Origin: Norana najaformis
Taxonomy: Eukaryota > Annelida > Clitellata > Crassiclitellata > Hormogastridae
NCBI GenBank assembly: GCA_964023275.1
Contig: OZ029929.1
Location: 558,001 to 622,000, forward strand
Length of the DNA stretch: 64,000 nucleotides
Direction: 5' to 3'
The notes beneath the pieces were generated by a model. It did not search any database and was not told where the DNA came from. It saw only the letters and a list, made by a program, of their open reading frames with translations. Below, one piece after another: positions 10,059 through 21,435 of the stretch. The first letter of the stretch is position 1; every line of letters begins with the position of its first letter. The position numbers and the translations under genes are program-made.

Positions 10059-11124
10059 TTAGGATAACGTTGGCTCCTCGGTCGGGCCCGGCTGGTTGTC
10101 CGACTGCTGTGTTCGTGGAACAGCCAACGTGCATCCAACCTGCCACTTCAGCCAGTCGTCGGTCCACGTGACCACACCAGATGATGACGTCTTTTTGACT
10201 TTGATTGGCACGTAGTAATAGACATGTTCACAGACGTTGGCCGATCCCTCAACCATGGACCCTGTGCATTCAGCTTTGACAAGGTCAGCTGGCTGGCGGT
10301 TGGAGTCGGTTTGGACAGTGTATGTCCAGGGGCAGACGGATCGGTTCTGGAGGTTGGATGTGGAGTCCTGAAGAAGACGGATGGTCAGCGATGCGTCACG
10401 TCGTGTCCTAACCTTGACCTTTTCGGTGACTTCTGAAGGTGTCAAGGTTGTGCTGAGAGATTCGTCAGATCTAAACAAGTTAATAAGAAACGTTCTCTGT
10501 TTTACAACCATTGCAATTTCACAGTGTTTGAACGTAATCTAACGTCTACAAATTCCTGTGATGTAAAGTGTTTTGTCATCCGATTTGACCGAACATTCAT
10601 TTGTTGCATTCTAATCTGATCTGATCCAATCTAATCTGATAACTTCTATAGCGCCGTTATTTTATTGCACAAAGTATTTTATTCTAAGCGACACAACATT
10701 CAAAATTTGAAATCCACGGAGTGATTCGCAATACAACTAAGGTGAATCCAAGGCACCTTTTGATGGTCATTTCTCAATTATATCTAGATACATCTTGAGG
10801 CGAGAGGCCCAAAAGTTAAGAAACCTAACTCTATTCTAGAAAGAGCAAAATACCGCAAAATCTGTATGGTCTGAATGCATTGTCGAGGATAATGCAGCCT
10901 AAAAATGGTCTAAAAGCTTAATCAGGGACTGGACCCAATTCTAGTCGATGGTCGTGATGCGATGACAGTCAGGCGACAATCTAATTACAGATGTTCGATT
11001 TTCTAATTTACCTGAACTGTTTTAATAAGTCTACGATGTCAGCATCCTGCTCCAGCTGCTGAGACTGGTAAGGTGCCGAGGCGACGAGAGTGGCTAAAAA
11101 CACGATGCAGACAAATGGAGACAT
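10059..11124 (-). CDS. IL17-like: IL-17-like secreted cytokine, copy 2
   Basis: Exons 11124-11012 and 10470-10059, exactly 5612 bp to the right of copy 1 at every boundary. The predicted protein has 174 residues and is identical to copy 1 except for Val instead of Ala at residue 52. It has the same signal peptide, PW, NRQP, AEC, NVC and VGCT motifs and the same four mature cysteines (84, 106, 118, 151). The intron and several kilobases of flank are also nearly identical to copy 1, so the duplication is recent, or gene conversion keeps the two alike, or one is an assembly duplicate. The promoter (11276-11283) and 3' region match copy 1, so expression is probably shared. Confidence 0.86.
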
Positions 11125-11275
11125 GACGACGAATCTCAACAAGTCAAATAATTCAGATATAAATTTATAAATATTATTAATACAAATGCGTAAAATTCGA
11201 GATCCTCGATTAGAAGCTGAACTCTTTGTAGTCTACTGCTTAACTCTGTTTGATTCTGTTCGATCTCTTCGTCCC

Positions 11276-11283
11276 CTTAAATA
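11276..11283 (-). promoter_or_regulatory. TATA-like core promoter of IL-17-like copy 2
   Basis: TATTTAAG on the minus strand, about 152 bp upstream of the ATG, with the Ets-like block at 11506-11525. It shares the copy 1 variant of the preceding bases. Confidence 0.5.
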
Positions 11284-11957
11284 ATAACCCGAAGTCGGTG
11301 CAATGGGGTGCGTTATCCCCAGTGACGAAATCATGACTGACAGAAAATTATCCGGCGTTTTACCTACTCTCGGACACACATACTGTAAACATACAGACTT
11401 GCTCCTGGTTTTTCTTGAGCCCTGAGCTCCACAGGGCTTGCCTCAGACAGACGTTATTCACTCATTTCCAATGGGTAGTATCATTGTTTCGACAGCTTTT
11501 GCCCAGCATGAGTAAAGAGGAAGCCTTGTGTCCTGTCATATGTTCCGTCTCTATACAATATTTTAAGCACGTGGCTATATTTATACACACGCGTGTATCT
11601 ATGTACGCTTGCGAGTGTTCGTATAAATATGTGGGTATGTATATATGTTCTCGGCTTATGCAAAGCCGTAGACGGGCATACGCGGTAAACAGGATGTAAA
11701 CTGGTCATTGATAGTAGTTTGATCTAAATAAGGACGTGATTTTGAGCGGAGCGCAATCGCATAATGAGGCTACTCGCTGCAGGAACTGAGATTGACTAAT
11801 AAGTTATTGTAGTAAGAGAATGTCCCTATGTTTGTCTGCGGTTTGAGAGCTTTATGGGTGGGTGGAGGTGGGGCAAGAGAAGCGAGAGCGTGAAGGAGAG
11901 GATCGATTATTTAGTTATGGGTACATATTCACGTTGATTATCAGGTTTATCCCGGAT

Positions 11958-12032
11958 GCATACCCAGAAAGAGACACATTATTATCATTAGTTGATTATC
12001 ATTATCTATTTATAATTATTTCTTATTAATTA
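11958..12032. repeat. Left ~75-bp direct repeat flanking the inserted element
   Basis: It runs from gcatacccagaaagagac to the end of ttcttattaatta and is repeated from 14326 onward with one substitution. In the uninterrupted unit (about 6343 on) the sequence occurs once. The inserted DNA begins at 12033 with cactggccaac. Confidence 0.75.
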
Positions 12033-14325
12033 CACTGGCCAACACATAATTTGTTGCCTCAAATGTTAGAACTGTTTCTGGGTATATTTGACCTGCTGAT
12101 TCCAGAAAAGGCACCAGTTTTCTCCCAGCAGGTCTAGTTTTCGAGATATAGAACATTATGCCATATACCAGTCCTTGCCTCTGCTCGTCCATAAAACATA
12201 AGGCTATAGCTATAATTATGTAGTGCTAAATTTATTATGTGATACACTAAATAAACATAATAATACAAATACTTAAAAGAAAATGGTAGTACCTGAAACT
12301 GTACTTACATGATACCAAACAGAACAAGTTTGTTACAAAAATTTCAAGTCATTCGACACCGAAGAAGCTCCTTTTGTACGATTTCCGAGTGTGGCATCTG
12401 CCGGAACAATCGCGCATAATATTCCAGCAATAGTCTGCCATCATGTGTGCATCCCATCTTCCTTGATATCGATTTTCCATTGTTTTGATGTCTTGGTGAA
12501 ATCTTTCACCTTGCTCTTCGCTGAAGTCACCAAGATTCTCTGGAAAGCGATCTAAGTGACTGTGGAGATAATGGACTTTAATGCTCATGTTGCAGCCAAG
12601 CTTGTTGAAATGAAGAAGCATATCCTCTACTAGTTGTGCATAATTGTCTGCCTTCTTGTTGCCAAGAAAATTTTTAGTTACAAGAACAAAGGAAGACCAG
12701 GCACAAGATTCGATTTCATTCATTGATGGTATGAAAAGTGGGTCATTCATAAGTTGCCTGATCTGTGGACCATCGAAGATTCCAGCCTTCAATTTTTCCA
12801 TTGTAATTCCTGGTAACTTGTGTACTATGTATTCGAAGCATGAACCTTCTTTATTCAAAGCCCTGACAAATTGTTTCGTCAGGCCTAGCTTTATATGTAG
12901 TGGTGGCAGTATGATCCTATCTCGTGCCACCAAAGATTCCTTGATTACATTTTGAGCTCCAACCACCATGTCTTTCCTCGAAGGCCAATCTTTTCTTGTC
13001 CAATGTTCATGCTTGGCTCTACTGTCCCAAAGACACAAAAAGCAGGGATACTTTGTGTAGCCACTTTGTTGACCAAGGAGGAAATTTACCATCTTCAAGT
13101 CTACACAAATTACCCATTGATGTTCTTTGTATTTTATCTTTTCCAGTACTAAAGAGATGGCATTGTACTCTTCTTTCATCCTGGTGGAGTGACCGATTGG
13201 AATAGAACCAAATTTGTTGCCGTTATTTAAAAGCACACATTTCAGACTACGTTTTGAACTGTCGATAAAAAGACGCCACTCATCTGGGCTGTAATCCGAC
13301 AGACCAATTTTCTTCAATAAGTTGCTGATGTCATTACAGAATACTAGGTTGTTGTCTTCGGTAAAGAATGGCAGCAAATCCTTTTCTCTGTTTCTATAAA
13401 TTGTAATTTTCGTTCCAGGCTGAAGTGCATTCTTTTCCTTTAGTCTGGACGCAAGCAATTCAGAGGACTCTTTGGAAAGATTTAAGTCCCTGATCAGATC
13501 ACTCAACTCTTTTTGGTCAAAACGTTCACTGTGTGAAGTTGATTGGAAATCACTGTCACTGCCCCCACTTTCTTCACTTTCGTCATCTTGTCCGATATTG
13601 GACATGCAAGTCTCATCGTCTGAGAGCTGAGGTAGTTCACGAAAAGGTGGAACTGGTACAATATCCGAATGCGGAACAGGTCTCCTGGCTGAAGGTATAT
13701 CAGGGTAAGACAACTTGTGACGATTATTTCGATTGATGCCTATGATATTAACCATACAAAAGTAACAGTCGTCGAAGTGGTTTATCTGTTCCCTCCAAAC
13801 CAATTGTCCAGTGGCGCAATTGTTCAATATAAGTTTTGCATACTGTATGAGGAGCCCATTGCTTATCTTGATCTCCAAGTTTCACACCAAAATAACCTAC
13901 ATATGCTCTTTTTACAAACTCAGAAATCGGTTTCCTGTTTGCTTTTAGTGTGTATTCCCCACAAATGTAGCAGAATATGTCTGGATGGTTAATGCAGCTC
14001 CGTCTGGAAGTAGCCATAACCTTAAGGATGTTCGCATCTGAGGAATTAAATGACTAACCTAAAAAATAGTAAGAACATGTAGTTATTTAATGCTCACATT
14101 CACAGATTGTTCTTGCGACCAACTCTTAATATGCCCTAAGACGACTGCGGCTGCTCTAGCTTTCAGGAGGCGGTTAATATAGGCTATAAATGCTGACTTC
14201 AGCATAATCTATTTACATAGTTCGAAACCATGAAACGCTGTATAAGCACAAATAAATTCTAAATGAGGCCATGAATTTAGTGCTGAGTAAGCTGTAGGCT
14301 ACGGAATAGTTATTTCGTTGAATCA
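12033..14325 (-). mobile_element. 2.3-kb inserted element carrying a broken ORF
   Basis: Comparing this unit with the neighbouring unit at 6343-6430 shows 2.3 kb of extra DNA here, bounded by the ~75-bp direct repeats. The left end starts cactggccaac. No matching inverted terminus (ccagtg) is seen at the right end, so that end may be truncated. The only coding content is the minus-strand gene at 12358-14017. It is absent from the other IL-17 units, so it arrived after the unit was duplicated, or was lost elsewhere. Confidence 0.6.
12358..14017 (-). pseudogene. Broken transposon-like gene of a multicopy invertebrate family
   Basis: Two overlapping minus-strand frames make up one gene. The first (ATG at 14017) reads MATSRRSC, FCYICGEYTLK, KLGDQDKQWAPHTVC and RHWT. 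The second continues VWREQINHFDDCYFCMVNIIG, ARRPVPH, a Ser/Asp/Glu-rich linker, CVDLKMVNFLLGQQ, YPCFLCLWDSRA, LPPLHIKLGLTKQFV, GDFSEEQGERFHQDI and MADYCW, ending near 12358. Cys pairs (CYICGEY, DCYFC, CFLC) suggest metal binding. As I recall the family, about ten residues normally lie between RHWT and VWRE; here they are missing and the frame shifts near 13790-13800. The rest, over 480 codons, is open. Similar proteins occur in many copies in arthropod and cnidarian genomes with no defined function; transposon origin is inference. Confidence 0.6.
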
Positions 14326-14400
14326 GCATACCCAGAAAGAGACACATTATTATCATTAGTTGATTATCATTATCTATTTATAACTATTTCTTATTAATAA
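14326..14400. repeat. Right ~75-bp direct repeat flanking the inserted element
   Basis: Second copy of the flank at 11958-12032, after which the normal unit sequence resumes (ttatttagtaatg). Confidence 0.75.
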
Positions 14401-14670
14401 TTATTTAGTAATGTTATTTGTTATTATTAATATATTTACTACTACTACTACTTCTGCCACTGCTGCTGGTACTACTACTTATACTGCTAATTCTTTTATT
14501 GTGTCTCTCAGAACTAAGCAATCTTTTTCCTCTCAAAAATAGCATGCACAGACATAAAGCAAGACCTGGACTGCTCCAATTATAGATATATCTTCTCAGA
14601 ATTTTCATGGAATTCCTCATTTTTCCGTCGATGCATCCATGCGTCTCTCCAACCATCCGATGGAGCAGAA

Positions 14671-14868
14671 ATTCCTCAGTTGCAGAAGAAAGATGCAAGA
14701 GGCTGAATCGATTCTCGTTGCGTAGTAATCGACCTGGTAGTGAATGTGGTCCGTCATTCCAGAGCCATAGCAACCACAGTGAAGACCCCGGTGAGTAGCA
14801 ACGGCCTGTCCCGATGAGACCGTCGCTGGCATGGAAACGCGGTCCGGTTTTCAGTAGAAGATCACAAA
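14671..14868 (-). pseudogene. Decayed copy of the cysteine-rich exon (unit 2)
   Basis: It carries the same extra G and the same 4-nt insertion as the copy at 6688-6885, so the breaks predate the duplication that made these two units. Confidence 0.45.
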
Positions 14869-15024
14869 GCTGTGGCCTAAAGAAGTGGAAAAAGCATAAA
14901 CAATGCCCTCTATGTTTTACTTATAGCTTAGCTTTCTCTAATGATTCTCATACTATTAGCCAAACAATAGTTTTAACGAAAGGGGGTTAGAAGGAGAAGA
15001 CATTGGTACCCGCCACTTTCCAGT

Positions 15025-15682
15025 CCAAAGGTACATCCATGATAAAAACGCGTTTTAAAACCTCTTAAGGGCGTTATAGTTGGAAATACATATAAGCACA
15101 CATACATGCACACATACAGACACACATACATACATACATACATACATATAATAATAATAATTATTATTATTATTATTATCATTATTACTATTATTATTAT
15201 AATTATTAATAATTACTTACTTGACTAGTTTTATATCTAGCTTCTTATCAGTTCATCCCTTTGGCCTTCGAAACCCTTGGTCCGATAAATTTACAGGGCC
15301 TGGAGTTCTTATCTAATCTGGGTGGACACTTGACCAGGGTTTCCGGAGACCCAAGAGAGACCGCTTTCCTTTTCCAACGTGTTGCCTGCACAATTCAACG
15401 TTTTAATTTGAATGCCTTCCAGGGCACTTTTGAGGAGTCTGACATCAACAAAGATTACAAGAATACAATTTTTTCATCCGGATAATTTTTCAGGTCCCTG
15501 AGGGATCATAAATATCTCGGGGCAAAAAAATAATTATAATAATAATAATAATTATTATTATTATTATATATGTATGCATGTATGTATGAATATATGCGTG
15601 CCTGTATGTGTGCTTATGTGTGTTTCCAACTTTAGCGCCCTAAGAGGTTTTAAAGCGCTCATTATCATGGATGTATTTTTAT

Positions 15683-15685
<3 letters not shown>
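15025..15685. repeat. Inverted repeat with retroelement spacer (second copy)
   Basis: Counterpart of 7045-7700. Arms are at about 15025-15160 and 15550-15685. The spacer holds a plus-strand FAFETLGPINLQG fragment at 15246-15488, which ends slightly differently owing to a small deletion. Confidence 0.6.
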
Positions 15686-15751
<66 letters not shown>

Positions 15752-15778
15752 CATCATCATCATCATCATCATCATCAG
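15675..15778. repeat. (AAT)n(ATT)n(ATC)n compound microsatellite
   Basis: About 12 aat units run directly into about 12 att units and then atc units. The aat/att halves are reverse complements, so the tract can fold into a hairpin of about 35 bp. The equivalent tract in the neighbouring unit (7700-7760) is much shorter. Confidence 0.9.
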
Positions 15779-16262
15779 AGTGTAGACGTTCCAAGCACGA
15801 AGGAGCCAATAGGTCTCCTGAGGACTGACAGCAAGCGGCCCGATGGTGCTACACTTGTTGCTTGGGTGGCTGGTAAATATATGTATGACCTGGGATGCTA
15901 CAGTGGTCCATACTTGTGCCATCTTCTACTTGTCGCAGACAGCGATTTCAGCAGATTCTGCAGCTGAAGAAGCAGCAACCCAAAAGTCTGCAAAATATGC
16001 ACTTTTGCCTACAACCCACAAGTTTGTTCCCATTGCCTTTGAGACCCTTGGTCCAATACATGCTGAGGGCACAGAATTTCTTTCAGAGTTGGGGCGTCGC
16101 ATTTCAGCAGTCGCCGGAGACGACCGTGAGACTCGTTTCCTGTTCCAGCGCCTATCTGCGTCCAGTGCTACAATGCCATTACATTCAGAGGCACATTTTC
16201 AGACGGCTGTGAAAACTACTGGGACGAGACCTGATTTCTCAGAGATCATTTTATACTCCTAA
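15779..16262 (+). pseudogene. Retroelement polyprotein C-terminal fragment (second copy of 7762-8220)
   Basis: It has the same EPIGLLRTD, WDATVVH, FETLGPIHAEG and FLFQRLS segments with the same frame break, plus a further small deletion after FLFQRLSA. It was duplicated together with the cytokine unit rather than inserted independently. Confidence 0.6.
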
Positions 16263-16701
16263 CTTAATTTTTTAGTTCCTGAGGGATCATTTCTACCTCG
16301 GGTTAAAAAAATAATAAAAACAGTGACAGCAAGAACAACATTAAGAGTAATCATAACATTTATAATGATGGCCATCAGAGATGAAGGCAGCAAAATAGCA
16401 CTTCCACCACTATTCTCTACCCACTTTATTTTGCTGAACACACTTAAGGCAGTTTTCGCAACCGGCTTAGAAGAGGGTTTAACAAGGTAAAGCGATTAAA
16501 GAAAAGTGATGACACAGGCAGGTAATTCAATGCAAGGTATTATAAAGCAAATAAACACAATGTAAGGTCAGTCAGTCAAACCTAAAGTAAAGTAAGGTAA
16601 GTAAAGCTATGGTAAGTCGAGCAGAGATTTGAGATTTTGACTATGTACCTCTATTCTATGTAAACATTTGCAAATATAAAACATTATACAATTCAGAGAA
16701 C

Positions 16702-18083
16702 TTTATTCAAATATTTTGTAAGTCAAACATCTAACACGAGTAAACAATAAACATTCGAAAATGAAAACTAATTCTAAATAAATTAGAAAATATGTACATA
16801 AGACAAAATACTTATTTTCGGAGTTCTTTAAAATGAACCAATTCTTAACTCAACTGACGGAATGCGTAAAAAACACACATTGAGCAATAAACAGAGACAA
16901 CGAATTGGACATGACAAGCACTCTCACAAAATAAATAATTGAAAAAGTATTTAATATTTCGAGACCTAAAATATTATTAATACGCGCTAAATTTAATTAG
17001 CATAATATCTTTTAAAGCAGAGAAATGTGTATAAGAAAGAAGGGTTGAAAATATGCTATCTTACTCGGCAAAATCGTAACAAAGTGATTACCGAGGACGG
17101 ACAATAGTAGAGGAAAGTTTCGTAATATACTTTTATTCACTGGCAAAGCAAAAGAACCAAAAAATATTCGAAATATTATTATGCAGTATACCCAATTTTA
17201 TTAAATATCAAATATAAAATGAGAACATTCCATTGAAACACAGTAGTGAATAAGTTATTAACATTTCTTAATTGTCCAACGTACAAAGCAATAAATTAAT
17301 GCGGAAATTCGATTATGCATCACAATGTCTTCCAACAAAACCAAGTAGTAGATGAAATCTCACGAGCAAAATACTGACAGGTTTGAATCTCAAAAGATCA
17401 CAAAACTCATAAGAAAATCTTAATTAGACTCTAACAGCCGACAAAACATGAAACGTCTTTGCAACGACAACATGAACAAAAACAACGGCGTGTAAAATAG
17501 ACAACCCGCGTAAGGACTTTGAACAAATCGCAACAAGTATAATAATCTCTACTGCAGTTTCCATCCCTAAACTGATGAATGATATTAACGCCGTGTTAAC
17601 TCACGGGATGATGACGACGACAAAAAAGATCAAGGTGTCATGATGATGATTAAAAAACTCCACTACTCAAAAGAGTGGCCAAAAGGCATCACAAAACAAT
17701 AAATACATAAATACGAAATAAATACACAAATAGAAAAAATTCGAGCAAATATATAATTTAAATACTATAGTTAAATAGATTAATAAATACGAAGTATACA
17801 GATTGAGTCGTATTACAGGAACTTATACTGGTGCACAGTTGGCCCAGTGTGGGGTCAAGTTCATAGAATTGAAAGACATATCCAGTCAGTCAGTCGTTGA
17901 CAAACATGTCAATCATTAAGTCTCGAAATTTCTATCCATTCTGTATGACCTAGACTAGAGTTTTCTCGCACCAATTGATCCATACAGTAATTTCATATAT
18001 ACGAACAATAATTTTGTATCTATAGATTCCTTCAAGTGATATGGTTGATCCCGAAAACGTACTCGGCAATACCCGATTGCTCC
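16702..18083 (-). other. Predicted long 3' UTR of IL-17-like copy 3
   Basis: Closely similar to the downstream regions of copies 1 and 2, with the far-end AATAAA at 16707-16702 on the minus strand. The AUUUA cluster sits at 17699-17734, where one of the four pentamers is lost by a t-to-c change. Confidence 0.4.
17699..17734 (-). promoter_or_regulatory. AU-rich element cluster downstream of copy 3
   Basis: Three AUUUA pentamers on the sense strand; the fourth position reads caaat on the plus strand instead of taaat. Confidence 0.42.
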
Positions 18084-19102
18084 TTAGGATAACGTTGGCT
18101 CCTCGGTCGGGCTCGACTGGTTGGTCGACTGCTGCGTTCGTGGAACAGCCAACGTGCATCCAACCTGCCACTGCAGCCAGTCGTCGGTCCACGTGACCCC
18201 CCCGTTTGATGACGTCGACTTGACTTTGATTGGCACGTAGTAATAGACCGCCTCGCAGACGTTGGCCGATCCTTCAACCATGGACCTTGTGCATACAGCT
18301 TCGACAAGGTCAGCTGGCTGGCGGTTGGAGTCGGTTTGGACACGGTATGTCCAGGGGCAGACGGATCGGTTCTGGAGGTTGAATGTGGAGTCCTGAAGAA
18401 GGCGGATGGTCAGCGATGCGTCACGTCGTGTTCTAACCTTGACCTTTTCAGTGACCTCTGAGGGGGTCAAAGTTGTGCTGAGAGATTCGTCAGATCTGAA
18501 CAAATTAATAAGAATCGACGTTTGCTTTACAACCATTGCAATTTGAGTGTGGTTGAATGTGATCTAATGTGTACGATTATATGCAAAGTGTGATGTTGTG
18601 CGAATTGGTCAAACTTTCATATGTTGCATTCTAATCTGATCTCATCTGATATCACCTGAAGGCTTCCATAGCGTCGTCGTCTTATTACACAAGGCATTTT
18701 ATATTAAACAACATGGCACTCAACTTTCAAGATCGATTTATTGACTAGCACAATCACTGTTTAAAATCCGAAGGAACTCCAGAGGGTCAGTGTTCATTGT
18801 TACCAAAATGCAAATAGCGGTGAGAGGCCCTAACTTTAGAAAGAGCAAGGCAGCTTAAGAACTGCATTGTCTAAATGCAAAGTGGAAAACTAAGTAGCCT
18901 AAGAATTTGTCTAAAGGCAGAATCCATGATGGCTTTATGAGATAAGTCGGATGAGAGACTAATTAGAGATGATTGAATTTCTAATTTACCTGAACTGTTT
19001 TAAGAAGTCTATGATGTTAGCATCATCCTCCAGCTGCTGAGGCTGGTAAGGTGCCGAGGCGACGAGAGTGGCTAGAAACACGATGCAGACAAATGGAGAC
19101 AT
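18084..19102 (-). CDS. IL17-like: IL-17-like secreted cytokine, copy 3
   Basis: Exons 19102-18990 (113 nt) and 18495-18084 (412 nt), predicting 174 residues. Exon 1 is identical to copy 0. In exon 2 the IL-17 landmarks are kept: SVCPW (82-86), NRQP (95-98), AVC in place of AEC, NVC, YYYVPI and VGCT, with mature cysteines 84, 106, 118 and 151. It differs from copies 1 and 2 at roughly 18 positions, mainly in the linker, the AVCTRS loop, the TSSNGG hairpin and the C-terminal tail (QSTNQSSPTEEP), so it is an older paralogue that may differ in receptor or partner choice (inference). The intron runs 18496-18989. Promoter at 19283-19290. Confidence 0.86.
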
Positions 19103-19282
19103 GACGACGATTCCGAAGGAGTCAAATAAATAACTCAGATATAAACTTATAAATATAAATAATTTAAATGCGTAAAATCGAGATCCGAGGTTAGAAGCTG
19201 AACTCTTTGTAGTGCACGATTTAGTTCTGTTCGATTCTGTTTGACTCTGAGTGTGTTTGATTCTGTTCGATCTCTTCGTCCC

Positions 19283-19290
19283 CTTAAATA
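19283..19290 (-). promoter_or_regulatory. TATA-like core promoter of IL-17-like copy 3
   Basis: GTATTTAAG on the minus strand, 181 bp upstream of the ATG (farther than in copies 1-2 because of an insertion). The Ets-like block is at 19514-19533, with gtatgag in place of gcatgag. Confidence 0.5.
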
Positions 19291-20059
19291 CTCACCCGAA
19301 GTCGCTGGAGCAAGCGTTATCCCCAGTGATGAATACATGACCGACAGAAATTTCTGCCCGGTTTACGCGGCGTCAATCTCTCGCTGTCTGTCTCACCGAC
19401 AAACACAAACTCACTGGTTGTTTCATGAGGCTTGAGCGCGACATGACTTGTTTCAGAATGGCGTCATCCAACCAATTGAAATCGATTCAGGATTTGGACT
19501 ATTTTTGTTCAGTGTATGAGTAAAGAGGAAGCCTTAGGTCATATGTTCCGTCTGTATTGGCCTACCAAATATTAACCATTCGTACATATATTTACAGACA
19601 CGCGCGTTTCGATACATGCAAACGTATGTATGCGATCATATAGTTTATATATATAGTTTATATATATATATATTAGTGCGCGAATACAATGCCATTGACA
19701 TAAATATATAACAAATTAACAGGATGTGAAATGGTCATTGTTGATCGGGTGGTCTAAATAGTGCCAAGAGGGCCTCGATTTTAAACGCAGTGCCACCTTG
19801 TAAAGGCTCCTGTCACAGTAGTACACTAAGATATGACTAAGGACTAAAGAATTATTTTAGCAAGGGGATGTCCCTAAACTGCAGCCTTAGCTATAGAGGC
19901 TACACTATCTAGACCTGCATGCCTTAGCTTATACAGTTATGATAAAGCTCTATAGACGGTTGGAGGGGTGTAGATGGGTGAGCAGATGGAGGGTGTCGCT
20001 TGTTGAGTTGTAAGTTTGTATACAGAGGAAATATCGGGCAGGGCACAGATGATGACGTT

Positions 20060-20069
20060 TAGAAGAGAC

Positions 20070-20119
<50 letters not shown>

Positions 20120-20140
20120 TGACTGACTGACTGACACGTA
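20060..20140. repeat. (CAGA)n(CTGA)n microsatellite
   Basis: About 14 cagA units followed by ctga units upstream of copy 3. Confidence 0.9.
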
Positions 20141-20229
20141 GCTAGACGTAGGGTGCATACACTCAGATAAACAGACTCACAGGTAGACATACAGACATCC
20201 CCTGTGGTTTACGACAGTTACGACAATTC

Positions 20230-21140
20230 GCATCTCAGGACGGAGATAAAGTAAGTGCGGTCTTTAGAGTTTGTTCCCGGATGCTCTGGGATTCGGCCGC
20301 CAAAGAGGGAGCGGCCACTGAGGCCAGGCAGTACATCGTCTCCGTCTGCGAGCCTTTGATTGGCAGCTGCCTGTCTCGGCAACACGCAACGGCCGCGCGT
20401 AAAATCCGCCAGCGGGCAATGTGATGATAGCTAGCACGAGTCGTGCCTAAGAGGAGTGGTTTGACGATTTCCCAGGCGATTGCATATGGCTTCGGCACGT
20501 GTCATGGGGTTGTTCCCCAAACCTCGGAGGTCACCACAAAAGACTGCGCGTATTCAACGATAACGTCGTCCCGGATTCGATTCTTGATGGAAAAAAGGCA
20601 ACAGAGACTGTCATGCAACACGTTGACAACGGTGGTCCGGTTGCTGGATTCCAGTCATGACGGAAATCTCCCAAATGGAGAGCCACTCCTGCGGCGACTA
20701 TGATACTATGACACTACGATACTACGACTCTATCACTCTGATTAGACAGAACAGTTACCTTACTTTACCACTCACTGCCTTACATCAACATATCTTAATA
20801 TAATACATTGCAATACAATGTAATGTAATACAATACAGCTGTAGTTTGGTAATGATCTCGTTACTATGTTCAGAGAGCTGCACACTGCAGCGGGCAACAG
20901 GAAACGTTACGAACTATAAACAGACTGGATCCGTGTAAGTCTTCGGTTTAGAGCGAGAGACTGCACACAAAGAAGACTGTTTCACAAAATATAGAATCTA
21001 GATCTTAAATTAGCTCGACATAAATGCATCCTGATTTAGATGACCTTACCCTATCATATCTTACCCGATCTGACTTTACCTTACGTAGCTTTAATAAACC
21101 AGCTAACGGTTTAAATAAATCCTGGAGAATGTCAAGGTTG
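20230..21140. repeat. Duplicated block, part 1 (partner at 33655-34790)
   Basis: Matches 33655-34790 in order: the ggatgctctgggattcggcc segment, the ttcttgatggaaaaa and aggcaacagagactgtcatg segment, the run of tacgatactacgactctatc, and the agagcgagagactgcacaca segment. It contains no intact gene. It lies upstream of copy 3 as its partner lies upstream of copy 5, so the cytokine genes and this flank were duplicated together. Confidence 0.6.
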
Positions 21141-21189
21141 TCAATTGTTCACATGTTGTTGTCAATTAGCATTAATATTGTAGCTAATG

Positions 21190-21390
21190 TGAGACGTGGT
21201 GGTGTAATGGTATGTTCGATGCCTCGTAACCGGAGGGTCGCGGGTTCGAATCTACCTCACGCCACTGGGTAGCGACCTTGGACAAGTTGCTCACCCACAA
21301 TTGCCTGTGAGGAAGGCAACGGGAAACCACCTCACTCATCTCATCCCCGGGTGGCATAAAGCCAGTGGACCTGCCTTCGGGCAGAAAACG

Positions 21391-21435
<45 letters not shown>

